Assembly (NCBI GenBank): GCA_965220465.1
Contig: CBDCPZ010000022.1
Span: forward strand, 124,001-188,000
Source of the DNA: JAHDHW01 sp965220465
GTDB lineage: Bacteria; Bacteroidota; Bacteroidia; Chitinophagales; Saprospiraceae
DNA length: 64,000 bases
Direction: 5' to 3'
Part shown: positions 27,076 to 36,203 of the stretch, in pieces
Numbering within the stretch: position 1 is the stretch's first letter
Layout: each line of letters starts with the position of its first letter
The notes under the pieces: generated by a model
Databases searched by the model: none
Told to the model about the DNA's origin: nothing
The model's input: the letters and a program-made list of their open reading frames with translations, nothing else
Program-made: the position numbers and the translations under genes

Positions 27076-28530
27076 CTATTTTTTCGATAATTCCAACCAA
27101 TTCAGCCAGTTTTGAACACCTTTCTTTGGTTTTAGTTGGAGTAATGCAACCGTTTCAACGTGATGGGTATGAGGAAACATATCAACCGGCTGTAGTTTGA
27201 CAATCTCATATTTTTCTGAAAGTAACCTTAAATCCCTTGCCTGAGTTGCCGGATTACAACTTACATAAACAATCTTTGGCGATTCCAGGAGCAATAATAA
27301 TTTTACAACGTCTTCGTGCATTCCCGCTCGAGGAGGGTCGGTAATCACCAAATCCGGTTTTCCATGTTTTTTGGAAAACTTTGGAGAAAGGATATTTTTT
27401 ACATCTCCTGCATAGAAAATGGTGTTCTCAAATCCATTCAGTTTTGAATTTTCTCTGGCATCTTCAATTGCGGAACCTACCTCTTCAATTCCAACGATCT
27501 GTTTACAATATTTGGCAATATATAAAGCAATACTTCCAATGCCTGTGTACAAATCATACACATTTTCTTCTCCTGTCAACCCGGCAAATTCGACCACTTT
27601 GTCAAAAAGTCGAACGGCTTGTTTGGTATTCGTTTGAAAAAAAGATTTTGGACCAATCCTGAATTTGACATCCCCTAGTTTTTCTTCTATAAAACCTTTC
27701 CCGTGATAAGTCTGAATATCCAGATCTAAAATAAAATCATTTTCCTTCGAATTAATACAATAATGTAAAGAGGTAAGCTGAGGAAATCGCTCTAAAATTG
27801 TATCAAGAAAACTTGTCCTTTTTTGTTCGTTTTCCTGATAAAAACTCACGATCAACATGATTTCATTCATCGTGGTTATTCGTAAGAGAAGGTGACGAAG
27901 AAATCCTTCCTTCGCGTTTAAATCAAGAAAATCCAAATCTAATTCAAGGCCGATATCCCGGATTGCATTTCGTAATTCATTGGATGGATCAGGCTGCAAA
28001 TAACAATGCTCAATTTCTACGATTTTATCAAAAGCACGTGGCCGGTGAAATCCGAGAACATTTTTGTAATTGGAAGTTCCTTTGGCAATTTCTTCTTTTG
28101 TTAACCATTTTTTATTGGAAAAAGTAAACTCCATCTTGTTTCGATAATATTGGGTTTCAATTGCTGGAACGATCGGTAAAATTTCTTCAATCTGGATTTT
28201 CCCAATTCTTTTCATCGCGTTTTCAACGACAATTTGTTTGTGTTCCAATTGAGTTTCATAGGCCAGGTTTTGCCATTTACAGCCACCACAAACGCCAAAG
28301 TGTTGACAAAAAGCTTTTTGCCTATTTTCAGAATATTTATGAAAATGATGCGGAATTCCTTCTTTGAATCCTTTTCTGTCTTTTAAAACCAGAACATCCA
28401 CAATATCGCCGGGAACCACATTTTCGACAAAAATCACTTGTCCGTTTTCAGCCCTTCCAACAGCGCGGCCTCTATCCGCAATACCGGTGATTTCAACTTT
28501 TTGAACTACTGTTTTCGTTCTTTTTTGCAT
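27076..28530 (-). CDS. rlmD: 23S rRNA (uracil-5-)-methyltransferase RlmD/RumA family
   Basis: A 484-residue protein. An N-terminal TRAM domain (residues about 8-65, VEITGIADRGRAVGR) precedes an iron-sulfur cluster motif with Cys residues in FCQHFGVCGGCKW. The C-terminal SAM-dependent methyltransferase domain contains NVYDLYTGIGSIALY, ITDPPRAGMH and the catalytic Cys in VYVSCNPATQARD. It methylates uracil C5 in 23S rRNA (or in tRNA in some family members). The exact target base cannot be fixed by eye, because RlmD, RlmC and TrmA-like proteins are similar. Confidence 0.88.
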   Translation of the reverse strand: MQKRTKTVVQKVEITGIADRGRAVGRAENGQVIFVENVVPGDIVDVLVLKDRKGFKEGIPHHFHKYSENRQKAFCQHFGVCGGCKWQNLAYETQLEHKQIVVENAMKRIGKIQIEEILPIVPAIETQYYRNKMEFTFSNKKWLTKEEIAKGTSNYKNVLGFHRPRAFDKIVEIEHCYLQPDPSNELRNAIRDIGLELDLDFLDLNAKEGFLRHLLLRITTMNEIMLIVSFYQENEQKRTSFLDTILERFPQLTSLHYCINSKENDFILDLDIQTYHGKGFIEEKLGDVKFRIGPKSFFQTNTKQAVRLFDKVVEFAGLTGEENVYDLYTGIGSIALYIAKYCKQIVGIEEVGSAIEDARENSKLNGFENTIFYAGDVKNILSPKFSKKHGKPDLVITDPPRAGMHEDVVKLLLLLESPKIVYVSCNPATQARDLRLLSEKYEIVKLQPVDMFPHTHHVETVALLQLKPKKGVQNWLNWLELSKK

Positions 28531-28567
28531 TTTAAGTAGTTTGACGGAATTATCGATAAGCGGTTTT

Positions 28568-29302
28568 TTATCGGGTCAATACAATATAATCTCTTATCAA
28601 TGTTTTCAGAAAAGCGATTTTATCTTTCGGTGTTTCAGTAATGTCCAGTTGCCGAACTAGATTTTGTACCAGCTCATTGACCACCTCCTGATGGGCTCTG
28701 TTTCGATATTTACGATACCTCGAAATGATTGTTTTAATTAATAACATATCTTTTTCATTAAGGCGACGTACTTCCGGATAAGTGGGTTCATAATCCTCTA
28801 TTGTATTGATTTTCAAAATATCTTCCAATCGAAACCTAAGATTAAATTTTATTCGAATAACGGTTGTATTTGCAGTCATATCACCAAGACGTTGATTTTT
28901 ATTAGATGAGCTTATCATCAATGCAGCCAAAATACCTAATGACATAACAGAATCAATGATGTGAAATACAGCACGTAACAGGTAATCGCTCAAGTTAGGT
29001 TCTTTTCCATCAAGCCGAACCACTTTGATGCCCATTGCTTTCTTCCCCCATGATTGCCCATCAGCCAGTATTTCAGAAAAAAGCTGATAAAAAATAAAAA
29101 ATCCAATCAACATCAAACTTCCCAGCGCAGGGTTCTCAAAAAAAAGGTCTCCAATCGTATTTGCAAGGATCATCACCAAAACAAAGTAGAATGATCCCAC
29201 AATTAATCCATCAATAAAAATGGAAAAAAATCGTTCACGAAGGGAAGCTAATTCATATTCTATCGTTACATTTTGGGTAGTTCTGATCTCAATTGTCTGC
29301 AT
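28568..29302 (-). CDS. RDD family membrane protein
   Basis: A 244-residue protein. Residues about 15-150 form an RDD domain with three hydrophobic segments: LRERFFSIFIDGLIVGS carries the first Arg/Asp signature, and a second conserved stretch is GQSWGKKAMGIKVV. The C-terminal 100 residues are soluble and charged. It lies head to head with the SpoIIM gene across a 117-base gap, the usual companion in RDD-SpoIIM-DUF4129-MoxR-DUF58 clusters. The ATG at 29302 is preferred to TTG at 29305. Molecular function unknown; ion or small-solute transport has been suggested for some RDD proteins. Confidence 0.85.
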   Translation of the reverse strand: MQTIEIRTTQNVTIEYELASLRERFFSIFIDGLIVGSFYFVLVMILANTIGDLFFENPALGSLMLIGFFIFYQLFSEILADGQSWGKKAMGIKVVRLDGKEPNLSDYLLRAVFHIIDSVMSLGILAALMISSSNKNQRLGDMTANTTVIRIKFNLRFRLEDILKINTIEDYEPTYPEVRRLNEKDMLLIKTIISRYRKYRNRAHQEVVNELVQNLVRQLDITETPKDKIAFLKTLIRDYIVLTR

Positions 29303-29419
29303 CAATTTCTGAATTTGTTTATGGTCTTAATTATTTGTTTGTTTTTAAACAAAAAATTTAATAACATGTGGTCTTTCAACACCATGCCTAAAGGATTTTT
29401 ATTGAAAAAATAGAGCTTC

Positions 29420-31279
29420 ATGCGCGAAACAGGATTTATAAAGCAAAATAAAGAAAAGTGGAAAGAATTTGAGAAAACTTTGAACCACAAAGATAGTGAC
29501 CCTGACAAATTAAACAATCTTTTTATCCAGATAACGGACGACCTTTCCTATTCTCGCACTTTTTATCCCAACAGATCTGTTCGGGTTTATCTGAATAACC
29601 TTGCACAACAGATATTTCATAGTATTTATAAAAACAGAAAAACGCAGTGGAACAGACTGATCTATTTTTGGACAGACGAGTTGCCCCACCTCGTTTATAA
29701 CTCAAAAAAAGAATTTCAGTTTTCCCTGTTTATATTTTTCTTGTCATTTGCAATTGGTGCAGTTTCGAGTGCGATGGATCCGGATTTCCCACGTGTCATT
29801 TTAGGCGATACTTATGTTGATATGACCATTGAAAATATTGAATCGGGCGACCCGATGGCCGTTTACAAACAACGCGGTGAGTTTGGAATGTCATTAGGAA
29901 TTACGGCCAATAATCTTTTTGTTGCTTTTTTTACTTTTGTTTTAGGTGTTTTCTTTGGAATAGGCTCTGGAGCAATCCTGGTAAATAACGGCGTGATGGT
30001 TGGTGCGTTTCAGTATTTTTTTATTGATAAAGGGTTATTTTGGGAATCTTTTCTTACCATTTGGACGCACGGAACACTTGAGATATCTGCCATTATTATT
30101 GCAGGAGCTGCAGGACTGACAATGGGGCGAGGGCTTGTTTTTCCTGGAACCCTAACCCGACTTCAGGCATTTCAAATATCTGCAAGAAGAGGACTTAAAT
30201 TGATGTTGGGTATTGCTCCAATAATCATTCTCGCAGGTTTTATTGAAGGATATCTTACCCGATATACGGAAACGCCGGATTTTATTCGGGCAATATTTAT
30301 CCTTGTTTGTTTGTTTTTTGTGATCGGCTACTTTGTAATATTCCCTGTTTTAAAAGCTCGAAAAGGGTTTAAAAAGAAAATCAAAGATACGAAGCTGCCT
30401 CCCGATGCCTTACAAAAAATTGATTTCGATAGAATTAATAATTCCAGTGAAATATTTTCAACTACGTTTATCTTCTTTAAAAAATACCTTCGCCAAATTG
30501 GGTTGACAGCCATAGCAGCTGGATTACTGTTTTGTCTTGCAACATTTTCAACTTTTAATGGCGAAAACATTAAACTGTTTTCGCATCTTGATGTTATCTT
30601 TGGAGGGCTAGGGATGATTGGGCAATATTTTATTCATGAAAGTATCCCTTTATTACCCATCTTCAATATTTTCATATTTTCTTTAGTCGCGTATATCCCG
30701 ATTACTTTAATTGTAAACGAAGCTGATCCTGAAAGTGAAAATGAAAAATGGCATTTTCATGTTTTCAACTATTTAAAAATCTTGGTGCCAATATCCCTTT
30801 TTCAATTTATCATGATGACGGACAGTTGGTACACTTTTTTTCTGACTTACTTTATCCTGCCTGTGCTGTTATTATGGGTTTATGTTATTGTTTGGGAAAG
30901 GAGTGGAATCTTTCAAAGTCTTGGTCGCGCCTTTTCTCTGGTAAGCAATAACTTTGGGAGAATAATTAGCTTGTTTTTTATTTACTATTTAACCGGAATT
31001 CTTTTTTACACGTTTATAGATACTGGTCTTCTCTGGTTTTATTTTGATGTGATTGGTTGGAATTTTTCTTTGGACAAAGAAGCAATGGATCAATTTCTGT
31101 CAGTATTGTTGGCATTCACTTCGATTTTTTTTATAAGTCTTATTTTTAGCATGATGGTGATCGGCCAAAGTTTGCAATATTTCACCTTGTTGGAGATTGA
31201 AGAAGCACCGGGTTTAAAAGAAAAAATTAAATATATTGGTGGTAGCAAACATATTCAAGGGATGGAAGCGGAAGGTTGA
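29420..31279 (+). CDS. Stage II sporulation protein M-like membrane protein with a long C-terminal membrane extension
   Basis: A 619-residue multi-pass membrane protein. Residues 1-100 are cytoplasmic. Residues about 100-310 form the SpoIIM domain with several hydrophobic helices, including a FVLGVFFGIGSGAIL segment and a conserved WTHGTLEISAIIIAGAAGL. Beyond residue 340 there is a second set of about five to six helices not found in the minimal SpoIIM family. The organism is not a spore former; in Bacteroidota such genes accompany MoxR, DUF58 and RDD genes, as here. The second half may be a separate transporter-like domain. Function unknown. Confidence 0.82.
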   Translation: MRETGFIKQNKEKWKEFEKTLNHKDSDPDKLNNLFIQITDDLSYSRTFYPNRSVRVYLNNLAQQIFHSIYKNRKTQWNRLIYFWTDELPHLVYNSKKEFQFSLFIFFLSFAIGAVSSAMDPDFPRVILGDTYVDMTIENIESGDPMAVYKQRGEFGMSLGITANNLFVAFFTFVLGVFFGIGSGAILVNNGVMVGAFQYFFIDKGLFWESFLTIWTHGTLEISAIIIAGAAGLTMGRGLVFPGTLTRLQAFQISARRGLKLMLGIAPIIILAGFIEGYLTRYTETPDFIRAIFILVCLFFVIGYFVIFPVLKARKGFKKKIKDTKLPPDALQKIDFDRINNSSEIFSTTFIFFKKYLRQIGLTAIAAGLLFCLATFSTFNGENIKLFSHLDVIFGGLGMIGQYFIHESIPLLPIFNIFIFSLVAYIPITLIVNEADPESENEKWHFHVFNYLKILVPISLFQFIMMTDSWYTFFLTYFILPVLLLWVYVIVWERSGIFQSLGRAFSLVSNNFGRIISLFFIYYLTGILFYTFIDTGLLWFYFDVIGWNFSLDKEAMDQFLSVLLAFTSIFFISLIFSMMVIGQSLQYFTLLEIEEAPGLKEKIKYIGGSKHIQGMEAEG

Positions 31280-31443
31280 TTGGTGGATTGTGGGTTGAGT
31301 TGTTTTCTCGCCACTGACTCCTCGCTACTTGTTCGTGGTTCGTGGTTCGTGGTTCGTGGTTCGTGGTTCGTGGTTCGTGGTTCGTGGTTCGTGGTTCGTG
31401 GTTCGTGGTTCGTGGTTCGTGGTTCGTGGTTCGTGGTTCGTGG
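31274..31443. repeat. Perfect heptamer tandem array, TTCGTGG x 16, with degenerate heptamer flank
   Basis: Positions 31332-31443 are exactly 16 identical copies of TTCGTGG. Upstream, about 31304-31331 also falls into 7-base units in the same phase (TTTCTCG, CCACTGA, CTCCTCG, CTACTTG). A G/T-rich stretch at 31274-31300 is similar in style. The array begins at the end of the SpoIIM-like gene and lies 42 bases before the DUF4129 gene start. Being a multiple of 7, its copy number could change without any coding constraint. Confidence 0.95.
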
Positions 31444-31484
31444 TTTATTCAAAAAATAGAAGGTCTGGTGTTTAAAATTTTTAA

Positions 31485-32255
31485 ATGAATATATCTTTAA
31501 AATATTGCCTTTCGTTTCTTGTTATAATTGCGTTTATCAATGCAAATGCGCAGGAGGCCAGCCCTACGAAGGAATATTTAAACTCTCCATTAGAGGAAAG
31601 AAAGTTTGATGAAAATAAGTGGGAAGAGCTCATCAAAGATTTTGACTATTCACAGCAAAACTTTGAAGACTATGATGAAGAATTTGACTCCTTGCAAACC
31701 AATCCAAATGCGAATAATCAACAGTCTCCATCAAGTGGTTCCAGCGGATTGAATTCTGCTTTTTGGGCGGGCTTTTTTCAAATATTATTTATTATTATTG
31801 TTGGCCTTGTGATCGTCGCCTTGTTAGTAAATATGTTGGGAGCCGGTGATATTTTTGGCCCAAAAAGTCGAAAATTTTCAACTTCTTCCACCAGTTTTTC
31901 AATAGAAAAAATTGAAGCCAATTTTCATGAAACTGACTTGGAGAAATTCATCCGCGAAGCGGTGGCAAATAAAGAATATGCTTTAGCGGTAAGGCTTTAT
32001 TATCTGGCTATCATTAAAGAATTGTCGCTTTCAAAAATGATAAGATGGAAACGAGATAAAACAAATCGAAACTATCTTAGCGAAATTCGTTCAACGAACC
32101 TGTTTACCCCTTTTAGAGAAGTAACCCGAATTTTTGAACACGTATGGTATGGTGAAGAAAAGCTTGATGAGCAAGAATATCTTGAGATCAAGCCTAAGTT
32201 TGAACAACTTATAAAAGCAACACAGACTAAGGCTTCTGCTATTGAAATTGATTAA
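31485..32255 (+). CDS. DUF4129-type membrane protein
   Basis: A 256-residue protein with a cleavable signal peptide ending near INANAQ (about residue 23). A Glu/Asp-rich periplasmic segment and a Ser/Asn/Gln-rich linker precede one transmembrane helix at about residues 90-115 (FFQILFIIIVGLVIVALL). The C-terminal cytoplasmic DUF4129-like domain contains VRLYYLAIIKELSLSKMI and ends with YGEEKLDEQEY. It is the second gene of the SpoIIM-DUF4129-DUF4350-MoxR-DUF58 run, 9 bases before the next gene. Function unknown; its companions suggest a membrane machine driven by the MoxR ATPase. Confidence 0.8.
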   Translation: MNISLKYCLSFLVIIAFINANAQEASPTKEYLNSPLEERKFDENKWEELIKDFDYSQQNFEDYDEEFDSLQTNPNANNQQSPSSGSSGLNSAFWAGFFQILFIIIVGLVIVALLVNMLGAGDIFGPKSRKFSTSSTSFSIEKIEANFHETDLEKFIREAVANKEYALAVRLYYLAIIKELSLSKMIRWKRDKTNRNYLSEIRSTNLFTPFREVTRIFEHVWYGEEKLDEQEYLEIKPKFEQLIKATQTKASAIEID

Positions 32256-32264
32256 AGATTATTA

Positions 32265-33560
32265 ATGACTGACAAACGTCCATTTATTATATTCGGCATC
32301 GCAGCATTATTACTACTTACTATTTTTATTGTATTTAGAAGTAAAAATGACAGGTATAGCTGGGATGAAAATTATAAGGAAACCAACAAGTCTCCTTATG
32401 GCACTTTTGTCGTTTATAACTTACTAAAAGATTACTTTCCTAATCACGATTTATTAGATATAACCAATAGTATTTTTGACGACTTATTGCCCGAAAATGC
32501 TGAGAACGCTGGCTCAACAGCCAATTATGTTTTCATCGGAGAAGGGATGTACATGGATACTTCAGATGTCGATCAATTGCTCGCATTTGTTGCAGCAGGA
32601 AACAATGCTTTTATTTCAAGCAAATCTATTCCCTACGACTTGATGTATTATGTTTACACTGACGAATGTAATAATAACTATTGGGATGATTATGTCAATC
32701 AAGAAGACACCCTCGTTTCATTGAATTTAATCCATGAAAATCTAAAAGATCAATATGGTTTTGAATACAAATTTCTTTACCGCAGTAAAACCCATCCTTA
32801 TCGCTGGCAATACATCGATAGCATGTATTTTTGTGAGGAAGAAAACAGTTTTGTTGAGTTAGGGAATATCAATGGCCAATTTGTTAATTTTGCAAAAATG
32901 AATTATGGGAAAGGTGCATTTTATTTACATACTACTCCAATAACTTTTTCAAATATTCAACTGCTTAATAAGCAAGGATTGAGCTATGCAAATAAAATAT
33001 TCTCACATCTGAGCGCTGGCCCGATTTATTGGGATGAGCATAGCCGTGTTGATGAAGATATAAGCCGCCGAAGAAACCAAATGGCTTCTTATAGTCCGAA
33101 TAGTAAGCTTAGTAATGAGGGACCTCTTTCTTATATTTTAAAGCAACCATCTTTGGCCTGGGCATGGTATCTTGCATTAGCAACGGGATTGCTTTATCTT
33201 CTGTTTCGTGCAAAACGAAAACAAAGAATTATCCCTGTCATGGATATAAATTCCAACACTTCGCTTGAATTTATTTCTACCATCGGAAGGCTCTATTTTT
33301 TACAAAATGATCACAAAAAGTTGTGTTTACAGAAAATGAAACTTTTTCTTTCTTATGTTAGAGAACGTTATAATATTCCAACCAAGCAAATTGATGAGTC
33401 TTTTATTAATAGCTTAAGTTTGCGTTCTGAAGTACCTGAAAAAGTGATTAACAAAATCGTATTGATGTTCAACAACATTAAAAATAGCGGTTTCGTTTCT
33501 GAAAAAACAATGATCGATTACCATCTTGAAATGGATAAATTTTATAAAAACAGGAAATAA
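32265..33560 (+). CDS. DUF4350-type membrane protein
   Basis: A 431-residue protein. There is an N-terminal transmembrane helix (FIIFGIAALLLLTIFIVF) and a large periplasmic region with a flavodoxin-like/glutamine amidotransferase-like strand pattern, including the start SPYGTFVVYNLLKDYF. A second helix lies at about residues 303-318 (WAWYLALATGLLYLLF), followed by a cytoplasmic tail of about 110 residues. It lies 9 bases after the DUF4129 gene and 144 bases before MoxR. The order is the one expected for this type of cluster. Function unknown. Confidence 0.8.
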   Translation: MTDKRPFIIFGIAALLLLTIFIVFRSKNDRYSWDENYKETNKSPYGTFVVYNLLKDYFPNHDLLDITNSIFDDLLPENAENAGSTANYVFIGEGMYMDTSDVDQLLAFVAAGNNAFISSKSIPYDLMYYVYTDECNNNYWDDYVNQEDTLVSLNLIHENLKDQYGFEYKFLYRSKTHPYRWQYIDSMYFCEEENSFVELGNINGQFVNFAKMNYGKGAFYLHTTPITFSNIQLLNKQGLSYANKIFSHLSAGPIYWDEHSRVDEDISRRRNQMASYSPNSKLSNEGPLSYILKQPSLAWAWYLALATGLLYLLFRAKRKQRIIPVMDINSNTSLEFISTIGRLYFLQNDHKKLCLQKMKLFLSYVRERYNIPTKQIDESFINSLSLRSEVPEKVINKIVLMFNNIKNSGFVSEKTMIDYHLEMDKFYKNRK

Positions 33561-33704
33561 AAATCATTAAGAACCGGTCATATAACTAATTACCGATTTC
33601 AGAAAATTAGAGAAGAAATAAACGATTAATCATGAATTTTTTCGAGCTAAATTTCTGAATTAAAAGAGGGAGCTTAATTTTTGACCATTACTAAATTAAC
33701 TTAT

Positions 33705-34787
33705 ATGAGTGTTGACGAAATTAATGAAAACGATAAGCCGGAGGAAGAAAAGCTTAGCCCCGAAGAAGAAGAAATTCAGGTGCCACCACAATCCGTTTTG
33801 AATCAACCAAAAGAAAGTGTTTGGCAACAAACCAAACTTGATCTCAACAAAGTAAGTGGCGCTGCGGATAAAATAAAAAACGAGCTCAACAAGGTAATTA
33901 TCGGTCAGGAAGAAACTATGGACCTGCTTTTGGCGGCATTATTTGTCGGCGGCCATGTTCTTGTTGAAGGAGTGCCAGGTATCGCAAAAACACTGACTGC
34001 AAACCTTATGGCTCAAACCATCAGTGTTGATTTTTCAAGGATACAATTTACGCCTGATTTAATGCCTACTGATGTAATCGGAACCACCGTTTACAATCTC
34101 AAAACTTCTGAATTCACTTTTAATCGCGGACCCATTTTTTCGAATATCGTTTTGATCGATGAAATCAATAGAGCTCCTGCAAAAACACAATCTGCTCTTT
34201 TTGAGGTGATGGAAGAACTGCAGGTGACCATCGATGGAGATACTCATCTTATGGAATTTCCATTCTTTGTCATCGCTACCCAAAACCCAATAGAGCAGGA
34301 AGGAACTTACAAATTACCAGAAGCACAACTTGATCGTTTTTTGTTCAAAATAAATATGCAATATCCCAGTCTTGAAGAAGAAAAACAGATATTGCGGCAT
34401 TTTAAAAATGATTTTAAAATTAAAGTTCGACAAGAGGTCGAGGCTGTTTTTTCGGCTTACGAGCTAAAAGAGTGTCAGCACCTGATTGAGCAGGTTTTTA
34501 TCAAAGAAGAATTACTCGATTACATTGCAGCGATTATTCACAACACCCGAAATAATGGAGATTTGTTCCTCGGAGCTTCACCACGTGCTTCACTGGCGAT
34601 CATGAAATCATCCAAAGCAATTGCAGCAATGCAAGGCCGCGATTTTGTTACGCCGGATGATATTCAATACGTCACTTATCCGGTTTTAAATCACCGGATT
34701 ATTCTCACTCCGGAGCGGGAAATGGAAGGATACGATGCTCGTGAAGTGGTCAATGATATTATTAAAAAGATTGAAGTGCCACGATAA
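33705..34787 (+). CDS. MoxR family AAA+ ATPase
   Basis: From ATG 33705 it is 360 residues. Residues 1-45 are acidic. The AAA+ core has Walker A in VEGVPGIAKT, Walker B in VLIDEINRAPAK, sensor 1 in FFVIATQNPIEQEG, an arginine-finger segment (AQLDRFLFK) and a C-terminal lid (LGASPRASLAIMKSSKA). MoxR ATPases act as chaperones with VWA or DUF58 proteins. A TTG at 33681 would add 8 residues but is less likely. It is followed at once by the DUF58 gene, its usual partner. Confidence 0.93.
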   Translation: MSVDEINENDKPEEEKLSPEEEEIQVPPQSVLNQPKESVWQQTKLDLNKVSGAADKIKNELNKVIIGQEETMDLLLAALFVGGHVLVEGVPGIAKTLTANLMAQTISVDFSRIQFTPDLMPTDVIGTTVYNLKTSEFTFNRGPIFSNIVLIDEINRAPAKTQSALFEVMEELQVTIDGDTHLMEFPFFVIATQNPIEQEGTYKLPEAQLDRFLFKINMQYPSLEEEKQILRHFKNDFKIKVRQEVEAVFSAYELKECQHLIEQVFIKEELLDYIAAIIHNTRNNGDLFLGASPRASLAIMKSSKAIAAMQGRDFVTPDDIQYVTYPVLNHRIILTPEREMEGYDAREVVNDIIKKIEVPR

Positions 34788-34801
34788 TAAAATATCGCCT
34801 T

Positions 34802-36136
34802 TTGATTAAGCTATTAAAAAATATTTATCTTACGAATCGGTTCTTCATTTTGTTTGGAGGAATCATCACCTGCTTTGTGATCAGTTTTCCATTCGGCTTT
34901 CTATTTCCTGTGGCACAAACGCTTTTCGTTTTGGGTTGTGTTTTGGTTGTCATAGATGTTTTTTTATTATTCAATCGTTCTGTAATAATAAAATGCAGAA
35001 GGAGGCTTCCAAAACTATTTTCACTCGGAGATCCGAACGCAGTGAAATTGGAACTCCACAATCAATCCAACCAACAACTAAAACTAAGAATAATTGACGA
35101 GCTTCCTTTTCAGTTTCAAAAAAGAGATTTTACTATTTCAATCTCAATAAAATCTGACGAGCAAAAAACCATTCGATACGAATTGACACCGGTTGAACGT
35201 GGAGAATACGAATTTGGAAAGGTTAATTTATTTTTATCTTCTTTCCTTTGTTTGGTAGAACGTCGTTACCAGCATGACTATCCGATGATCGTTGCGGTTT
35301 ATCCTTCCATCATTCAAATGAAAAATTTTGAACTGCGCGCTTTTGATCGCATTTCACATCAAAAAGGGATTAAAAAAATTCGCCGATTGGGCCATAGCTA
35401 TGAATTTGAGCAAATCAAAAACTACGTTCGCGGTGATGATTATCGCAGTGTCAACTGGAAAGCAAGTAGTCGTCGTGCGCAACTAATGGTCAATCAATAT
35501 GAAGACGAACGCGCGCAACAGGTTTACAACATAATCGATAAAAGCCGATCCATGAAAATGCCTTTTAACGGTTTAAGTTTAATGGATTATGCGATCAACA
35601 CGAGCCTCGTAATTTCAAATATAGCTTTGCAAAAACATGACCGTGCCGGACTGATCACCTTTTCAGACAAAATAGGAACTACACTTAAAGCCGAAAAAAA
35701 AGTTAATCAGCTAAACAAGATTTTAACGGCTCTATACAAAGAAAAGGAACGTCCGCTCGAAGCGAATTATGAGCTACTTTACCACGCTTCGCGAAAGCTG
35801 ATTAAAGGAAGAAGTTTGTTGTTGCTTTACACCAATTTCGAAAGTTCTTATGCTTTGGAACGTGTCTTGCCGATCTTGCGTCGTATCAACAATATTCATC
35901 TATTGGTTGTCGTGTTTTTTGAAAATACGGAAATCAAAGCTTTTGCAAGGGAAGAAGTGACCACTACAGAAGATATTTATTATCAAACCGTTGCTCAAAA
36001 GTTCATTGCTGAAAAAGTACAAATGGTTCAAAAACTTCGTCAATATGGAATTCAGGCGATCTTGACCAAACCAGAAGAGCTTTCCATTAATTCCATTAAT
36101 AAATATTTAGAATTGAAATCACGAGGACTGATTTAG
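34802..36136 (+). CDS. DUF58 domain protein, partner of MoxR
   Basis: A 444-residue protein with two N-terminal transmembrane helices (about residues 12-60), a beta-rich periplasmic-type section, then the DUF58 signature RGDDYRSVNWKASSRR near residue 210. A VWA-like fold follows with a metal-site-like DKSRSM. The first usable start is TTG at 34802, 14 bases after the moxR stop; the next in-frame ATG lies deep in the protein. DUF58 proteins pair with MoxR ATPases, presumably in assembly or activation of membrane or exported proteins. Confidence 0.88.
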   Translation: MIKLLKNIYLTNRFFILFGGIITCFVISFPFGFLFPVAQTLFVLGCVLVVIDVFLLFNRSVIIKCRRRLPKLFSLGDPNAVKLELHNQSNQQLKLRIIDELPFQFQKRDFTISISIKSDEQKTIRYELTPVERGEYEFGKVNLFLSSFLCLVERRYQHDYPMIVAVYPSIIQMKNFELRAFDRISHQKGIKKIRRLGHSYEFEQIKNYVRGDDYRSVNWKASSRRAQLMVNQYEDERAQQVYNIIDKSRSMKMPFNGLSLMDYAINTSLVISNIALQKHDRAGLITFSDKIGTTLKAEKKVNQLNKILTALYKEKERPLEANYELLYHASRKLIKGRSLLLLYTNFESSYALERVLPILRRINNIHLLVVVFFENTEIKAFAREEVTTTEDIYYQTVAQKFIAEKVQMVQKLRQYGIQAILTKPEELSINSINKYLELKSRGLI

Positions 36137-36203
36137 ATTTAAATGTTATTGACCAATGCATTGCAGATCACCCTTTTCAAAGTATTGTTTAAAACATATT
36201 TTA

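Noticed and set aside
31332..31443. CRISPR array
   Set aside because: Units are 7 bases, identical and directly adjacent, with no spacers; no cas genes nearby.
31255..31452. Minus-strand open frame encoding EPRTTNH repeats
   Set aside because: It is the translation of the heptamer array; period 7 bases gives a 7-residue repeat in any frame. No support as a gene.
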